This document shows, piece after piece, positions 9,696 through 17,188 of a DNA stretch of 64,000 nt. This DNA comes from Rhodothermales bacterium. GTDB lineage: Bacteria; Bacteroidota; Rhodothermia; Rhodothermales; VXPQ01. Within the stretch, counting starts at the first letter, position 1. Each line of letters begins with the position of its first letter. The stretch covers positions 115,831 to 179,830 of the forward strand of contig JAJDWX010000015.1 of assembly GCA_022825385.1 (NCBI GenBank), in the 5' to 3' direction. The notes below the pieces were generated by a model, which saw only the letters and a program-made list of their open reading frames with translations, was not told the origin of the DNA and did not search any database. The translations under genes and the position numbers were made by a program.

Positions 9696-10127
9696 CTAAG
9701 ATCGATACAAATTCCAAATTCCCCGGATAACGCTTTGGGAATTCCAACCCACCATTTGAGTTGATGCTTCTGCTACCACAGAAGGTATGCGCTGTTGTCC
9801 CCATGGATATACTGCAAGAATTGGCTTTTTTTTGTCCATAGATGCATTAATTTCTTTCTTTATCCACGTGCTATAATTCGCATACATTCCTGTGGGAATA
9901 ACCACTACATGACTTCTTTCTATTTTTCTCAAAATAGCTTCCATAAGATCGGAATCCTTTCCTATACTGTGAATCGGATTATCCTGGGGAACCGAATAGT
10001 CCAAAAAATTAATTGAGGCTTGGCCAAAACTCCAATTTTTCTCGAATATCCAACTTTTCAAAGTTTGATAATGCCCCGAATAGGCCCATGAATGGCTTAT
10101 AAATACGTGTATTTGATGCGTACTCAT
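9696..10127 (-). CDS. TIR-like (DUF1863/ThsB-type) protein, third gene of TIR-TM-TIR operon
   Basis: A 143-residue single-domain protein. Seen: the opening strand HVFISHSWAYSGHYQTL, the middle YSVPQDNPIH, VVVIPTGMYANYSTWIKKEI, ILAVYPWG and the ending MVGWNSQSVI. This series matches the MTH538/DUF1863 TIR-like family, which includes ThsB of Thoeris. The probable catalytic glutamate is E92 in WIKKEI. Known ThsB enzymes consume NAD+ to make a cyclic or conjugated ADP-ribose signal on phage infection. I start at MSTHQ, whose ATG overlaps the stop of the membrane-protein gene (ATGA), rather than at the ORF-track start 75 bp upstream. Role as signal producer or effector is inference. Confidence 0.85.
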   Translation of the reverse strand: MSTHQIHVFISHSWAYSGHYQTLKSWIFEKNWSFGQASINFLDYSVPQDNPIHSIGKDSDLMEAILRKIERSHVVVIPTGMYANYSTWIKKEINASMDKKKPILAVYPWGQQRIPSVVAEASTQMVGWNSQSVIRGIWNLYRS

Positions 10128-10663
10128 AGATCGATACCAGTTTTGATGAGCATGATGACACCGATTAAGAAAATACACAACTGAAGACATCCAAAAATCC
10201 AAGGTGTGATGGACTCGGTTTTTGTGAAAGGTATGTACTTATCAGCATCCTTACCTTCGCCCAAAACCATCCATTCCAACTCAAAAATTTGCGCCGGGAG
10301 TCGTTGTTCAAGGGCATGTATTACAGCAAATTTTCCCCTGCTCAATTGCTGAAATGAGGTAATTAACTTACGCCAAACGAAACACAGAAGCACTCCGCCA
10401 ATACCTAAAACAATAAGAAGTACGCTATATCTCAGAGCACTAGACTCTCCATTGCGCAAGAGTAAACCGGCAACCGTAAGAACAATAGAATTTACTGAGA
10501 GAAAGAATGTATTCACATTTTGACGTCTCGAAGTTAATGATTCGGACGTTTCCACAAATATTTTATACTGCGTCAGCAGTACTTGCGTATCAGAGTCAGA
10601 AAGTTCCTTGTTGATGAAACTTTCTGCATTGGTCGGGTTGTTATCTTTGTTCATGCAATGCAT
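10124..10663 (-). CDS. RipA-like membrane protein, second gene of TIR-TM-TIR operon
   Basis: A 179-residue integral membrane protein with hydrophobic segments at about residues 52-69, 78-97 and 152-174. A soluble loop of ~55 residues lies between the second and third. The segment VETSESLTSRRQNVNTFFLSVNS is the hallmark I associate with the RipA-family octameric membrane proteins, found beside TIR and other signalling genes. Its start lies inside the end of the first TIR gene and its stop overlaps the start of the second TIR gene, so all three are coupled. In that setting it is the best candidate for a membrane-disrupting effector gated by a TIR-made nucleotide. No macro, SLOG or SIR2 domain is visible. 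A second in-frame ATG lies three codons in. Confidence 0.8.
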   Translation of the reverse strand: MHCMNKDNNPTNAESFINKELSDSDTQVLLTQYKIFVETSESLTSRRQNVNTFFLSVNSIVLTVAGLLLRNGESSALRYSVLLIVLGIGGVLLCFVWRKLITSFQQLSRGKFAVIHALEQRLPAQIFELEWMVLGEGKDADKYIPFTKTESITPWIFGCLQLCIFLIGVIMLIKTGIDL

Positions 10664-11027
10664 CTACTATAGCGTTAATGTCCCAAGGCATCGGCGCAAC
10701 GCCGATCTCTGATAGTGCAGCGGGTATTTGTACCGTATCAGGTTGCAAATATACCGCCAGAACCCGTTTACCAAGCCCGACACTCTTCCGGATTTCCCAA
10801 TTTACTGGCTCGCTTTGCCAAGTAGTGGTTCCCAGCAAGCAGATTGTTACATTCGAATCTCGAATCAGACGCTCTACTTGTATTTTCCATGCGCCCTCGA
10901 CGGGCTCCTTGATGGAATAATCCCGAAACATCAGGCCTGAGCGATTATTCCGTGCTTGGCCTCGGAATAAGTCAACCAAAGCCTTATGCTTCATCGAGAA
11001 ACTGAGGAAAACACTGGGCGGCGGCAT
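10641..11027 (-). CDS. TIR-domain protein, first gene of TIR-TM-TIR operon
   Basis: About 128 residues when started at MPPPSVFLSF; the track start at 11072 would add 15 residues before the first strand. Seen: SVFLSFSMKHKALVDLFRGQ, LMFRDYSIKEP, VTICLLGTTTWQSEPVNWEI and RVLAVYLQPD. This is a complete TIR-like fold order, with the likely catalytic glutamate in NWEIRKSV (E78). It is clearly different from the other TIR protein of the operon, so the pair is not a recent duplicate. Two unlike TIR proteins could split NADase and receptor roles, or respond to different triggers; that is inference. It leads the operon, upstream of the membrane protein. Confidence 0.83.
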   Translation of the reverse strand: MPPPSVFLSFSMKHKALVDLFRGQARNNRSGLMFRDYSIKEPVEGAWKIQVERLIRDSNVTICLLGTTTWQSEPVNWEIRKSVGLGKRVLAVYLQPDTVQIPAALSEIGVAPMPWDINAIVDALHEQR

Positions 11028-11072
11028 GGATGATGTCCAATTTATCAGATGTTTACAAGGCGGGGTTGACAT

Positions 11073-11393
11073 CGCTGCACTCCCGCATTCATCGACATCT
11101 TGTCAGCGTGTCGAATGTCGGTATGTCGTGGTGATCTGCGAAGTTCGCCACGCAACGGGCCTGTCCTGCGCTGACCTGGTGGTAGGCACTGCCCATGGCC
11201 CGTTTCGGGGCGGCCCCGAAAGGACTCCATCCCGTTCAGGCGCGATATGTTACATACTCGGTGCCGGAATGTTCCACCCTTCTCGTAGGATGCCCTCAAA
11301 ACAGGATCGAATAGCGGCGGTTACTTTCCTGTATAATCTCTATACCAGAGGGGGCCGTCCGGTCTCAGGTTGAATTTGAGAAACCGCCGGGCT
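11073..11393. other. Intergenic region upstream of the TIR operon
   Basis: About 320 bp that I could not assign to a gene. Both short ORFs here lack recognisable family motifs. The promoter of the minus-strand TIR operon must lie in its left part, but no convincing -35/-10 pair was identified by eye. Confidence 0.4.
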
Positions 11394-11954
11394 CTATCTT
11401 TCTACTTCACGCACCAGCACCTCGCCCTTGCCCTTCAGCAAGAACGCCAGAACGAACGCCAGAAGGAACGAAATGCCCACGCCGATGGCCAGCACGGTCG
11501 CGTACATCACGAGCGATTGCAAGGCGACGTTGGTCGCCAGCGCGCTTTGGGCCTCCATCGTAGCCTGGAACGCCTGAAAATCTTCCGCCGTCATGGATGC
11601 CCGCGCCGATTCCGTCTGGTAATCCATGTATTTCTGCGTAAAATCGGGATCGATGACTTTTACGTATAGGAGATGGTACGCCGCGAAAGCCAGCGCGGGC
11701 AATTCGGTTACGACGACGCCGACCAGCCAGGCTTTTCCAAAAGAAATCCTGCCGCCGCCCTGTTTGTCCCGGTAGTCCCTGACGCCAAGATAGATGGAAA
11801 CGGCGAGCGCAACGACAATCGCCGAGTACCCGATGATTTCGCCTGTCGCATATTCTTCCGGTCCTGGAATGCCCATGACGAGCAGCATAAGCAGGTTGAC
11901 GCCGATCAGGACGCCGGCGCCGATTCCGCCGTAGTAGAGGAGCATGCGGATCAT
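11394..11954 (-). CDS. DUF4199 domain-containing membrane protein
   Basis: A 186-residue membrane protein with four hydrophobic helices: MLLYYGGIGAGVLIGVNLLMLL, IIGYSAIVVALAVSIYLGV, AWLVGVVVTELPALAFAAYHLL and MYATVLAIGVGISFLLAFVLAF. The central motif GVRDYRDKQGGGRISFGKA matches the DUF4199 family, which is nearly confined to Bacteroidota and relatives and so supports the taxonomic placement. No function is established for the family. It ends in a short charged tail. No operon partner is evident. Confidence 0.85.
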   Translation of the reverse strand: MIRMLLYYGGIGAGVLIGVNLLMLLVMGIPGPEEYATGEIIGYSAIVVALAVSIYLGVRDYRDKQGGGRISFGKAWLVGVVVTELPALAFAAYHLLYVKVIDPDFTQKYMDYQTESARASMTAEDFQAFQATMEAQSALATNVALQSLVMYATVLAIGVGISFLLAFVLAFLLKGKGEVLVREVER

Positions 11955-12104
11955 GATTTTCTACGGATTTATTACGGGTTTTGCGAGAAAAGCACAGGGA
12001 GGGACAACGTCTGCAAGGTACGACGGACGAGAACCGGAAAACACGGAAATTTCCCGGGCGGATAGCCGGAAAGGGTTCCGCCGTTGCGAGCGTAGCCATG
12101 TACC

Positions 12105-13253
12105 TCAAATATCCTGCAAGAGTCGGGCGGCGGCCACGGCATGAATGCGTTTTGCAAGCGGAAAGCTCTCTTCGCCCGCATGAATCACGTCCAGCCGTCG
12201 CAGGTTCAGATCGTCGAGCGCCGAGCGCATGGAACGCGTCGCGGAAGGGGCCGCCGTGCGTTTGATTTCGAAACCGCGCAACCCGGATCCATCCTGTACT
12301 ACGAGGTCTATTTCCGCGCCGGCATGCGCTGCCCAGAAATAACATTGCCGATCTTCGACCCCGAGTATGCGAATCAGGTTTTCAAGTATGAATCCCTCCC
12401 ATGACGCGCCTATTTTGGGATGCCGCTCCAGTTCCAGGCGCGTGGTTACGTTGAGAAAACAATGCAGGAGCCCGGAATCGCGCAGGTAGATTTTCGGGGA
12501 TTTGACTTGCCGTTTCCCCAGATTCGCGCTCCAGGGCTTTAAACTGCGCACCATGAAGGTCGCTTCGAGAATGTCCAGATACCGCCGCACGGCGTGATGC
12601 GACACGCCGAAAGCCCGCCCGAGTTCCGAACCATTCCATACCTGGGCATGATAATGGGCAAGCATGGACCAAAAGCGATCCAGAAGCGCGCTGGAAACCG
12701 CAACCCCGAATTGCGGAATGTCCTGCCCCAGAAACGTCTGCAAAAAGTCCTTGCGCCAGCGATAGCTTTCCTCGTGGCTTTCCGCCGTAAAAGAACGCGG
12801 AAAACCGCCTCGAAGCCAGAGCAAATCGGACTCGTTTTCGGCGATTTCGGACAGGGAAAGCCCGGAAAGTTCATAATAGGCGATGCGACCCGCAAGACTC
12901 TCGGACGTCTGGCGAAGCAAACGGGGGGATGCGCTGCCCAATACCAGAAAACGCGCCGGATTGGGCGAACGATCCGATAATACCCGAAGCGTTGGAAAGA
13001 TTTCTGGCCGGTGCTGAATTTCGTCCAGGACCACCAGCCCGCGCAAGGAAGAAAGCGCAAGCAGCGGGTCGGCGAGGCGGGCTACGTCCGCAGAGGATTC
13101 GAGATCGAAGAGATGGGTCGGGCCGGTTCGCAGACGGGCAAGTTCCCGGGCCAGTGTCGTTTTGCCTGCCTGCCGCGCGCCAAGCAAGGCCACCACCGGA
13201 TTCCGGGTCAGGAGGCTTTCCAGGGCGTTTATATGTGCAGTACGGCGGATCAT
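12105..13253 (-). CDS. AAA_14/DUF4143 ATP-binding protein
   Basis: About 382 residues. Walker A is GARQAGKTTLA, and LVVLDEIQ is the Walker B of this family, near residue 75. The C-terminal third, with FGVSHHAVRRYLDILEATFMVR, IYLRDSGLLHCFL and WEGFILENL, is the DUF4143 module with a winged-helix-like part and a nuclease-like segment (GAEIDLVV, followed by FEIKRTA). The role of these widespread proteins is not settled; suggestions include DNA-related or toxin-like functions. I start at MIRRTAHINALESLL; the track adds eight residues. It is divergent from the decarboxylase gene. Confidence 0.87.
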   Translation of the reverse strand: MIRRTAHINALESLLTRNPVVALLGARQAGKTTLARELARLRTGPTHLFDLESSADVARLADPLLALSSLRGLVVLDEIQHRPEIFPTLRVLSDRSPNPARFLVLGSASPRLLRQTSESLAGRIAYYELSGLSLSEIAENESDLLWLRGGFPRSFTAESHEESYRWRKDFLQTFLGQDIPQFGVAVSSALLDRFWSMLAHYHAQVWNGSELGRAFGVSHHAVRRYLDILEATFMVRSLKPWSANLGKRQVKSPKIYLRDSGLLHCFLNVTTRLELERHPKIGASWEGFILENLIRILGVEDRQCYFWAAHAGAEIDLVVQDGSGLRGFEIKRTAAPSATRSMRSALDDLNLRRLDVIHAGEESFPLAKRIHAVAAARLLQDI

Positions 13254-13410
13254 GATCGGAAAGATACGAAAAAACATTGAAAATTGGAAGTCGCCCGTCC
13301 AATTTTCAAGATTTTTTGCAGGATCGGCCGCAGAAGAACAGAATCAGGAAGGGCTGCAAATTCGTACGACAAATCAGTCTATACCATAAATCAGTGCGTG
13401 ATCCCTATTT

Positions 13411-13441
13411 TCCAAACCGCTTCCAAACCGCTTCCAAACGC
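13411..13441. repeat. 11-bp tandem repeat before the decarboxylase
   Basis: Nearly three copies of TTCCAAACCGC lie end to end just before the decarboxylase start at 13450. The period is about one DNA helical turn, so all copies face the same side. This could be a regulator-binding site or a slippage tract. Confidence 0.55.
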
Positions 13442-13449
13442 AAAAATCC

Positions 13450-14946
13450 ATGCCCATCCTGCCCGATCTCCCCGAATCGCCGCCACCAGACGACCTGCGC
13501 GACTTGCACGACCTGCGCGATCTGGACCCCGAAGCGTTTCGCCGCGCGGGGTACGCCGTGACGGACTGGATCGTCGAGTATCTTGCGCATCCCGAACGCT
13601 GGCCCGTGCAGCCGGACGCAGAGCCGGGGGCGCTGCTGGAGAAGTTGCCCGAGGAAGCGCCCGCCCATCCGTCGTCGCAGGAGGATATTCTCGCCGATTT
13701 CGAGCGTACGATTCTGCCCCATGCGGTGCACTGGAATCATCCCGGTTTTATGGGATACTTTTCCGCCGGGGGGTCTTGTCCGGGGATTCTTGCGGAAACG
13801 CTGATCGCCGCGCTGAACAACATTGGCCTCTTGTGGAGTTCGTCGCCCGCCCTCGCCGAGCTGGAAGAAAGAACCTTGCAGTGGCTTGGCAAACTCCTCG
13901 GATTGCCCGCCTCCTGGTTCGCCATGATCCATGGGACGGCCTCCGCGGCCAGCCTCCATGCGATGATTGCGGCGCGCGAATTCGCCTCCGCCCGCGCCGA
14001 AAAAGCCGGGTCGTCGCTGGATTTGAACCGCCTGGTCATTTATACGTCGGAGCAGGCGCACTCGTCTGTCGAGAAAACCACGGCGGCGCTTGGCACAGGG
14101 CGCGAAGCGTGCCGCAAGATCGAGGTGGACGAGCGGTACGCCATGAAACCCGCCGCGCTTCGGGAAGCGATCGCTTCGGATCGCCGACAAGGTTTCGCGC
14201 CGGTTGCGGTGGTGGCGACGGTAGGCACCACGGGATGCACGGCGGTAGATCCCGTGCCTGCCCTTGCCGATATCGCCGCCGAGCATGGGCTCTGGCTGCA
14301 TGTCGATGCGGCCTATGCGGGCGCCGCCGCCATGCTGCCGGAGATGCGCCCGTACTTCGCGGGATGCGAACGCGCCGATTCGTTCGTGGTCAATCCGCAC
14401 AAATGGATGTTCGTGCCCATGGACCTGACGGCGTTCTATACGGCGCGCCCGGAATACCTGCGCCAGGCCCTGTCGCTGGTGCCGGAGTATCTTCGGAGCC
14501 GCGAATACGACCGGACGGTCAATTATATGGAGTACGCCGTCCCGCTGGGCAGGCGGTTTCGGGCATTGAAACTCTGGTACGTATTTCGTTCGCTGGGGGC
14601 CGAACGCATTGCGGCCGCCGTGCGCGAACACATCCGCCTGGCCCGCTGGCTTGCCGACCAGGCGGATGCGTCCCCGGATTTCGAGCGCATGGCCCCAACG
14701 CATTTCTCGCTTGTTTGCCTGCGGTTTCGGCCGCCGGGGGCCAGCGAAGAAGAAACCGACGCCGCGAACGAGCGCCTTCTGTACGCCGTCAACGCAACCG
14801 GCGAGTTTTTCCTTTCCCACGTCAGGCTGCGGGGGCGGTACGCAATCCGGGTGGCTATTGGGAATCTGCGGACGACGGAGGCGCATGTTCGTCGGCTGTG
14901 GGAGCGTATGCAGGAACTGGCGCATGCAGACGCGAACGGGCGTTAA
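13450..14946 (+). CDS. PLP-dependent aromatic L-amino acid decarboxylase family protein
   Basis: A 498-residue group II decarboxylase. Seen: HWNHPGFMGYFSAGGSCPGI near residue 95, GTASAASLHAMIAAR (cofactor phosphate region), HVDAAYAGAAAM with the aspartate that contacts the pyridine nitrogen, and VVNPHKWMFVPMD with the PLP-binding lysine. This matches the DOPA/tryptophan/phenylalanine decarboxylase family, cytoplasmic and dimeric. The products would be amines such as tryptamine or dopamine, and substrate choice cannot be read. The N-terminus carries an odd acidic DLRDLHDLRDLD repeat. The gene stands alone, preceded by an 11-bp tandem repeat. Confidence 0.93.
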   Translation: MPILPDLPESPPPDDLRDLHDLRDLDPEAFRRAGYAVTDWIVEYLAHPERWPVQPDAEPGALLEKLPEEAPAHPSSQEDILADFERTILPHAVHWNHPGFMGYFSAGGSCPGILAETLIAALNNIGLLWSSSPALAELEERTLQWLGKLLGLPASWFAMIHGTASAASLHAMIAAREFASARAEKAGSSLDLNRLVIYTSEQAHSSVEKTTAALGTGREACRKIEVDERYAMKPAALREAIASDRRQGFAPVAVVATVGTTGCTAVDPVPALADIAAEHGLWLHVDAAYAGAAAMLPEMRPYFAGCERADSFVVNPHKWMFVPMDLTAFYTARPEYLRQALSLVPEYLRSREYDRTVNYMEYAVPLGRRFRALKLWYVFRSLGAERIAAAVREHIRLARWLADQADASPDFERMAPTHFSLVCLRFRPPGASEEETDAANERLLYAVNATGEFFLSHVRLRGRYAIRVAIGNLRTTEAHVRRLWERMQELAHADANGR

Positions 14947-15025
14947 GGGCACGGCGCCTTGTGCATGCGGATTTGCGGCCTGAAAATCGGGCCGGGTTCG
15001 GATCGATTGGCCAGAAACCAGTGAT

Positions 15026-15168
15026 TATGCAAAAATTGCATAGATTGTAGGGCATTTATGCAGAAATCGCATAAAGACAAATGGATCAACATTGTTTTTT
15101 ACGTAGAAAACCAATTCATTATGCAAAAAATGCATAGAAACAGGCTAATCTATGCAAAATTTGCATAG
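15026..15168. promoter_or_regulatory. Array of four near-palindromic operator-like sites
   Basis: Four dyads share TATGC arms: 15026-15042 (TATGCAAAAATTGCATA), 15056-15074 (TTATGCAGAAATCGCATAA), 15120-15136 (TATGCAAAAAATGCATA) and 15150-15168 (CTATGCAAAATTTGCATAG). Their centres are 31, 63 and 31 bp apart, i.e. three, six and three helical turns, so every site faces the same side of the DNA. This is what a cooperatively bound repressor or nucleoid-type regulator would need. The nearest intact downstream gene is doxX-like at 15545; no regulator gene lies next to it. Confidence 0.7.
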
Positions 15169-15204
15169 AAGGATTTTTACGAAAGGAAGAGGAGCCTGTA
15201 CATC

Positions 15205-15390
15205 GTGCAAGCGCGGGCAAGGTTCAGTGGGGCTTTTCTGGAAAACGGTGCCGCGCCCCTGTAGTTTTTCAAGAACCGTATCCCCCTGAGTCAGTATTAT
15301 GCGCGTGTTCGGCGCCTCGGCGGCCTGGTCGTGGGAAGCGACGTGGAGATTGTGCTGGACATGGAACTGGACGAGCGCACAGAGGGGTAG
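15205..15390 (+). pseudogene. DUF1905-like gene fossil
   Basis: Reading from GTG 15205 gives VQARARFSGAFLENGAAPL, an in-frame TAG, and then a stretch ending VVGSDVEIVLDMELDERTEG before a final TAG. The FSG opening and the D-V-E-I-V-L-x-M-E-L-D ending resemble the small DUF1905 beta-barrel domain, but the middle is shortened and the frame is interrupted. Identification is by eye and weak. Confidence 0.4.
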
Positions 15391-15544
15391 TTCCTCTGGA
15401 AATACGGTGTCGTTTCGGGGCGCTCCCGCCTAAGGGCCCGCCCGATTTTGCCGGAAAAAGGCGAAAATCGGGGTCGGGACTTGCTTTTGTAGATACTTTC
15501 TGCTAATAATAAGTACGGTATCTCTTAACCAATTCTTCGAAACG

Positions 15545-15937
15545 ATGCTCGACTTCCTCCGTTCCCCCTCCGTTCGCGGCGCTACCCATGCGGTCGCCCG
15601 CATCCTTATCGGCCTGTTGTTCATGCAGCACGGCGCCCAGAAACTTTTCGGCATGTTTGGCGGCAATCAGGTGGAGTCCCTGTTCGGACTCATGGGCCTG
15701 GCCGGCGTGATGGAATTTTTCGGCGGCCTGCTTGTGGTCGCGGGGCTTTGGACCGCTCCGGTCGCCGCGCTCCTTGCGATCCAGATGCTCGTAGCCTATT
15801 TCATGGCTCATGCGGGCCAAGGCCTCATACCAGTCGAGAACAACGGAGAACTGGCGCTGCTGTACATGGCTGCGTTCGCGTTCCTCGCGGTATCCGGCTC
15901 CGGCCCGGCCAGCCTGGACAAGAAGCTGGGCAACTGA
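15545..15937 (+). CDS. DoxX family membrane protein
   Basis: A 130-residue protein with four membrane helices. ARILIGLLFMQHGAQKLFGMFGG carries the family's helix-1 HGxQKLFG motif, followed by GLAGVMEFFGGLLVVAGLWT and AALLAIQMLVAYFMAHAGQG. DoxX-family proteins are small four-helix proteins linked to quinone or thiol redox chemistry in some bacteria. Here there is no partner gene to suggest a pathway. It lies downstream of the four-site operator array, which may control it. Confidence 0.9.
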   Translation: MLDFLRSPSVRGATHAVARILIGLLFMQHGAQKLFGMFGGNQVESLFGLMGLAGVMEFFGGLLVVAGLWTAPVAALLAIQMLVAYFMAHAGQGLIPVENNGELALLYMAAFAFLAVSGSGPASLDKKLGN

Positions 15938-15950
15938 GCGGGGCGGCAGC

Positions 15951-16070
15951 ATGCTAACGGTCCGAAAATTATGGGCGGGGCTTTCGCAAGAAGGTCAGGG
16001 CAAGGTTTGCGCCGACCTTGCCCGGTGGTGGCGGCACCTTGAGAAGGGTAGTCGTAAAGCAGCATATTAG
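15951..16070 (+). CDS. Small ORF of unknown function
   Basis: A 39-codon frame beginning MLTVRKLWAGLSQEGQGKV, 13 bp after doxX, preceded by a purine-rich GGGGCGGCAGC. The sequence is amphipathic and basic, and in style resembles short leader ORFs seen near mobile elements, but I do not recognise a family. It may be the remnant of a longer gene. Confidence 0.3.
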   Translation: MLTVRKLWAGLSQEGQGKVCADLARWWRHLEKGSRKAAY

Positions 16071-16082
16071 ACCCGACGCCTC

Positions 16083-17036
16083 CTACAAAGCAACACCGAT
16101 ACCCAGCGATACGGGAACCATGCTTCCGGAACCTACTCTGTAAAACGGCCTGTCTATTCGCAGTTCAAGATTCAGGCGGGCTCTGCTGAGACGAAGCGCC
16201 TCGATTCCCCCAGCGATATAAAGCCCTAAGCCATTCTTGCTGTCGTGATCCCAGTAGTAGTCGTAGTAGGATTCATCCGATTCCTCGCGCGTACTCCAGG
16301 ACATGGCAAAGCCTCCGCCGACATAAGGCGAAATATTTTGACTGTTGAAAAAATATTGTCCCCCGATTGACCAGGCAAAGAAGGAAAATTTGTCCCCCTC
16401 GTTATTACTACCCGCGGTGTACCGAATTCCGGTTCCCACAGCATAGGACGGCGTTTCGTACAACCATCCAAACTCAGCGCCGGGTCGGGCTATATTGTTT
16501 GCGAAAGCCTGCATTATTCCCAGGCGCCACATGAACTCGCCGGGTATCTTCCGGTATTCACGCGCCTCCGATTCGACAACATGCTCCATGTCAACCGTAG
16601 CGCTTATCGGCGTCTCGTTCACAAGCGCCTCGGCCAGTCTTGGCGCCGCCGAAACCATTTCCTCAATGCCCGCCAAGAGAAGTTCATGCTCGTCAACAAC
16701 GGTTCCTACAGGCATTTCCCTGGCCAAATGAACCAGAATATATTCCCCCAGAATACGCAATGAAACGCGATACGCCGTAGACGAGTCTGGAGCGTCGTAG
16801 GTGGGTTCGCCGACCTGTATCCCCTGATCGCGCAGGCGGCGACATACCAGAAACGTTGCGGTGCGCGCATCGGCTTCCGGGAAATCCATGTGTTCGCCAA
16901 TCAGGCAAACCGCCGGGTCGGACCGAACCACCTCTATCGACTCGTCTTGCGACTGCGCTTGTTCCTGCGAAAAAACCGGCGGGGCGGTCGTAAAAATCGC
17001 GATACCCGCAATCATGAGTAAACGTCGCATTCGCAT
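16083..17036 (-). CDS. Secreted protein with C-terminal outer-membrane beta-barrel
   Basis: About 317 residues from the ATG giving MRMRRLLMIAGIAIFTTAPP, preceded by GGGAGGAGG, one of the few strong ribosome binding sites in the window; this decides the start against the longer track ORF. After the signal peptide comes a ~120-residue soluble part (CLIGEHMDFPEADARTATFL) and then alternating strands (AEFGWLYETPSYAVGTGIRY, ISPYVGGGFAMSW, LNLELRIDRPFYRVG) ending in VSLGIGVAL, typical of small outer-membrane barrels. I do not recognise the N-terminal domain. It is 150 bp downstream of the phosphatase gene on the same strand. Confidence 0.75.
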   Translation of the reverse strand: MRMRRLLMIAGIAIFTTAPPVFSQEQAQSQDESIEVVRSDPAVCLIGEHMDFPEADARTATFLVCRRLRDQGIQVGEPTYDAPDSSTAYRVSLRILGEYILVHLAREMPVGTVVDEHELLLAGIEEMVSAAPRLAEALVNETPISATVDMEHVVESEAREYRKIPGEFMWRLGIMQAFANNIARPGAEFGWLYETPSYAVGTGIRYTAGSNNEGDKFSFFAWSIGGQYFFNSQNISPYVGGGFAMSWSTREESDESYYDYYWDHDSKNGLGLYIAGGIEALRLSRARLNLELRIDRPFYRVGSGSMVPVSLGIGVAL

Positions 17037-17188
17037 AGCCTCCTCCCGGAAATAAGACAAGTTGTTTATAGCGGACGAGGATGCCCTGCGCCTCCGCTGA
17101 CTCTGCAAGATAACGAATACGTTGTAAAAAACACCCGGCGAACTGTGCTGCCGCGCGAAATTACGGCGCGGCGCAAGCAACCGACTCC

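Noticed and set aside
9665-9697. AGATATT/AATATCT stem between the FAD oxidoreductase and TIR genes as a terminator
   Set aside because: The stem is only 7 bp, AT-rich, has a 19-base loop and no T-run; too weak to call.
11045-11299. 84-codon minus ORF upstream of the TIR operon
   Set aside because: No family motif, Arg/Gly-rich, overlaps the likely promoter region.
15026-15168. CRISPR array
   Set aside because: Units are palindromes of 17-19 bp at unequal spacings with no unique spacers and no cas gene nearby.
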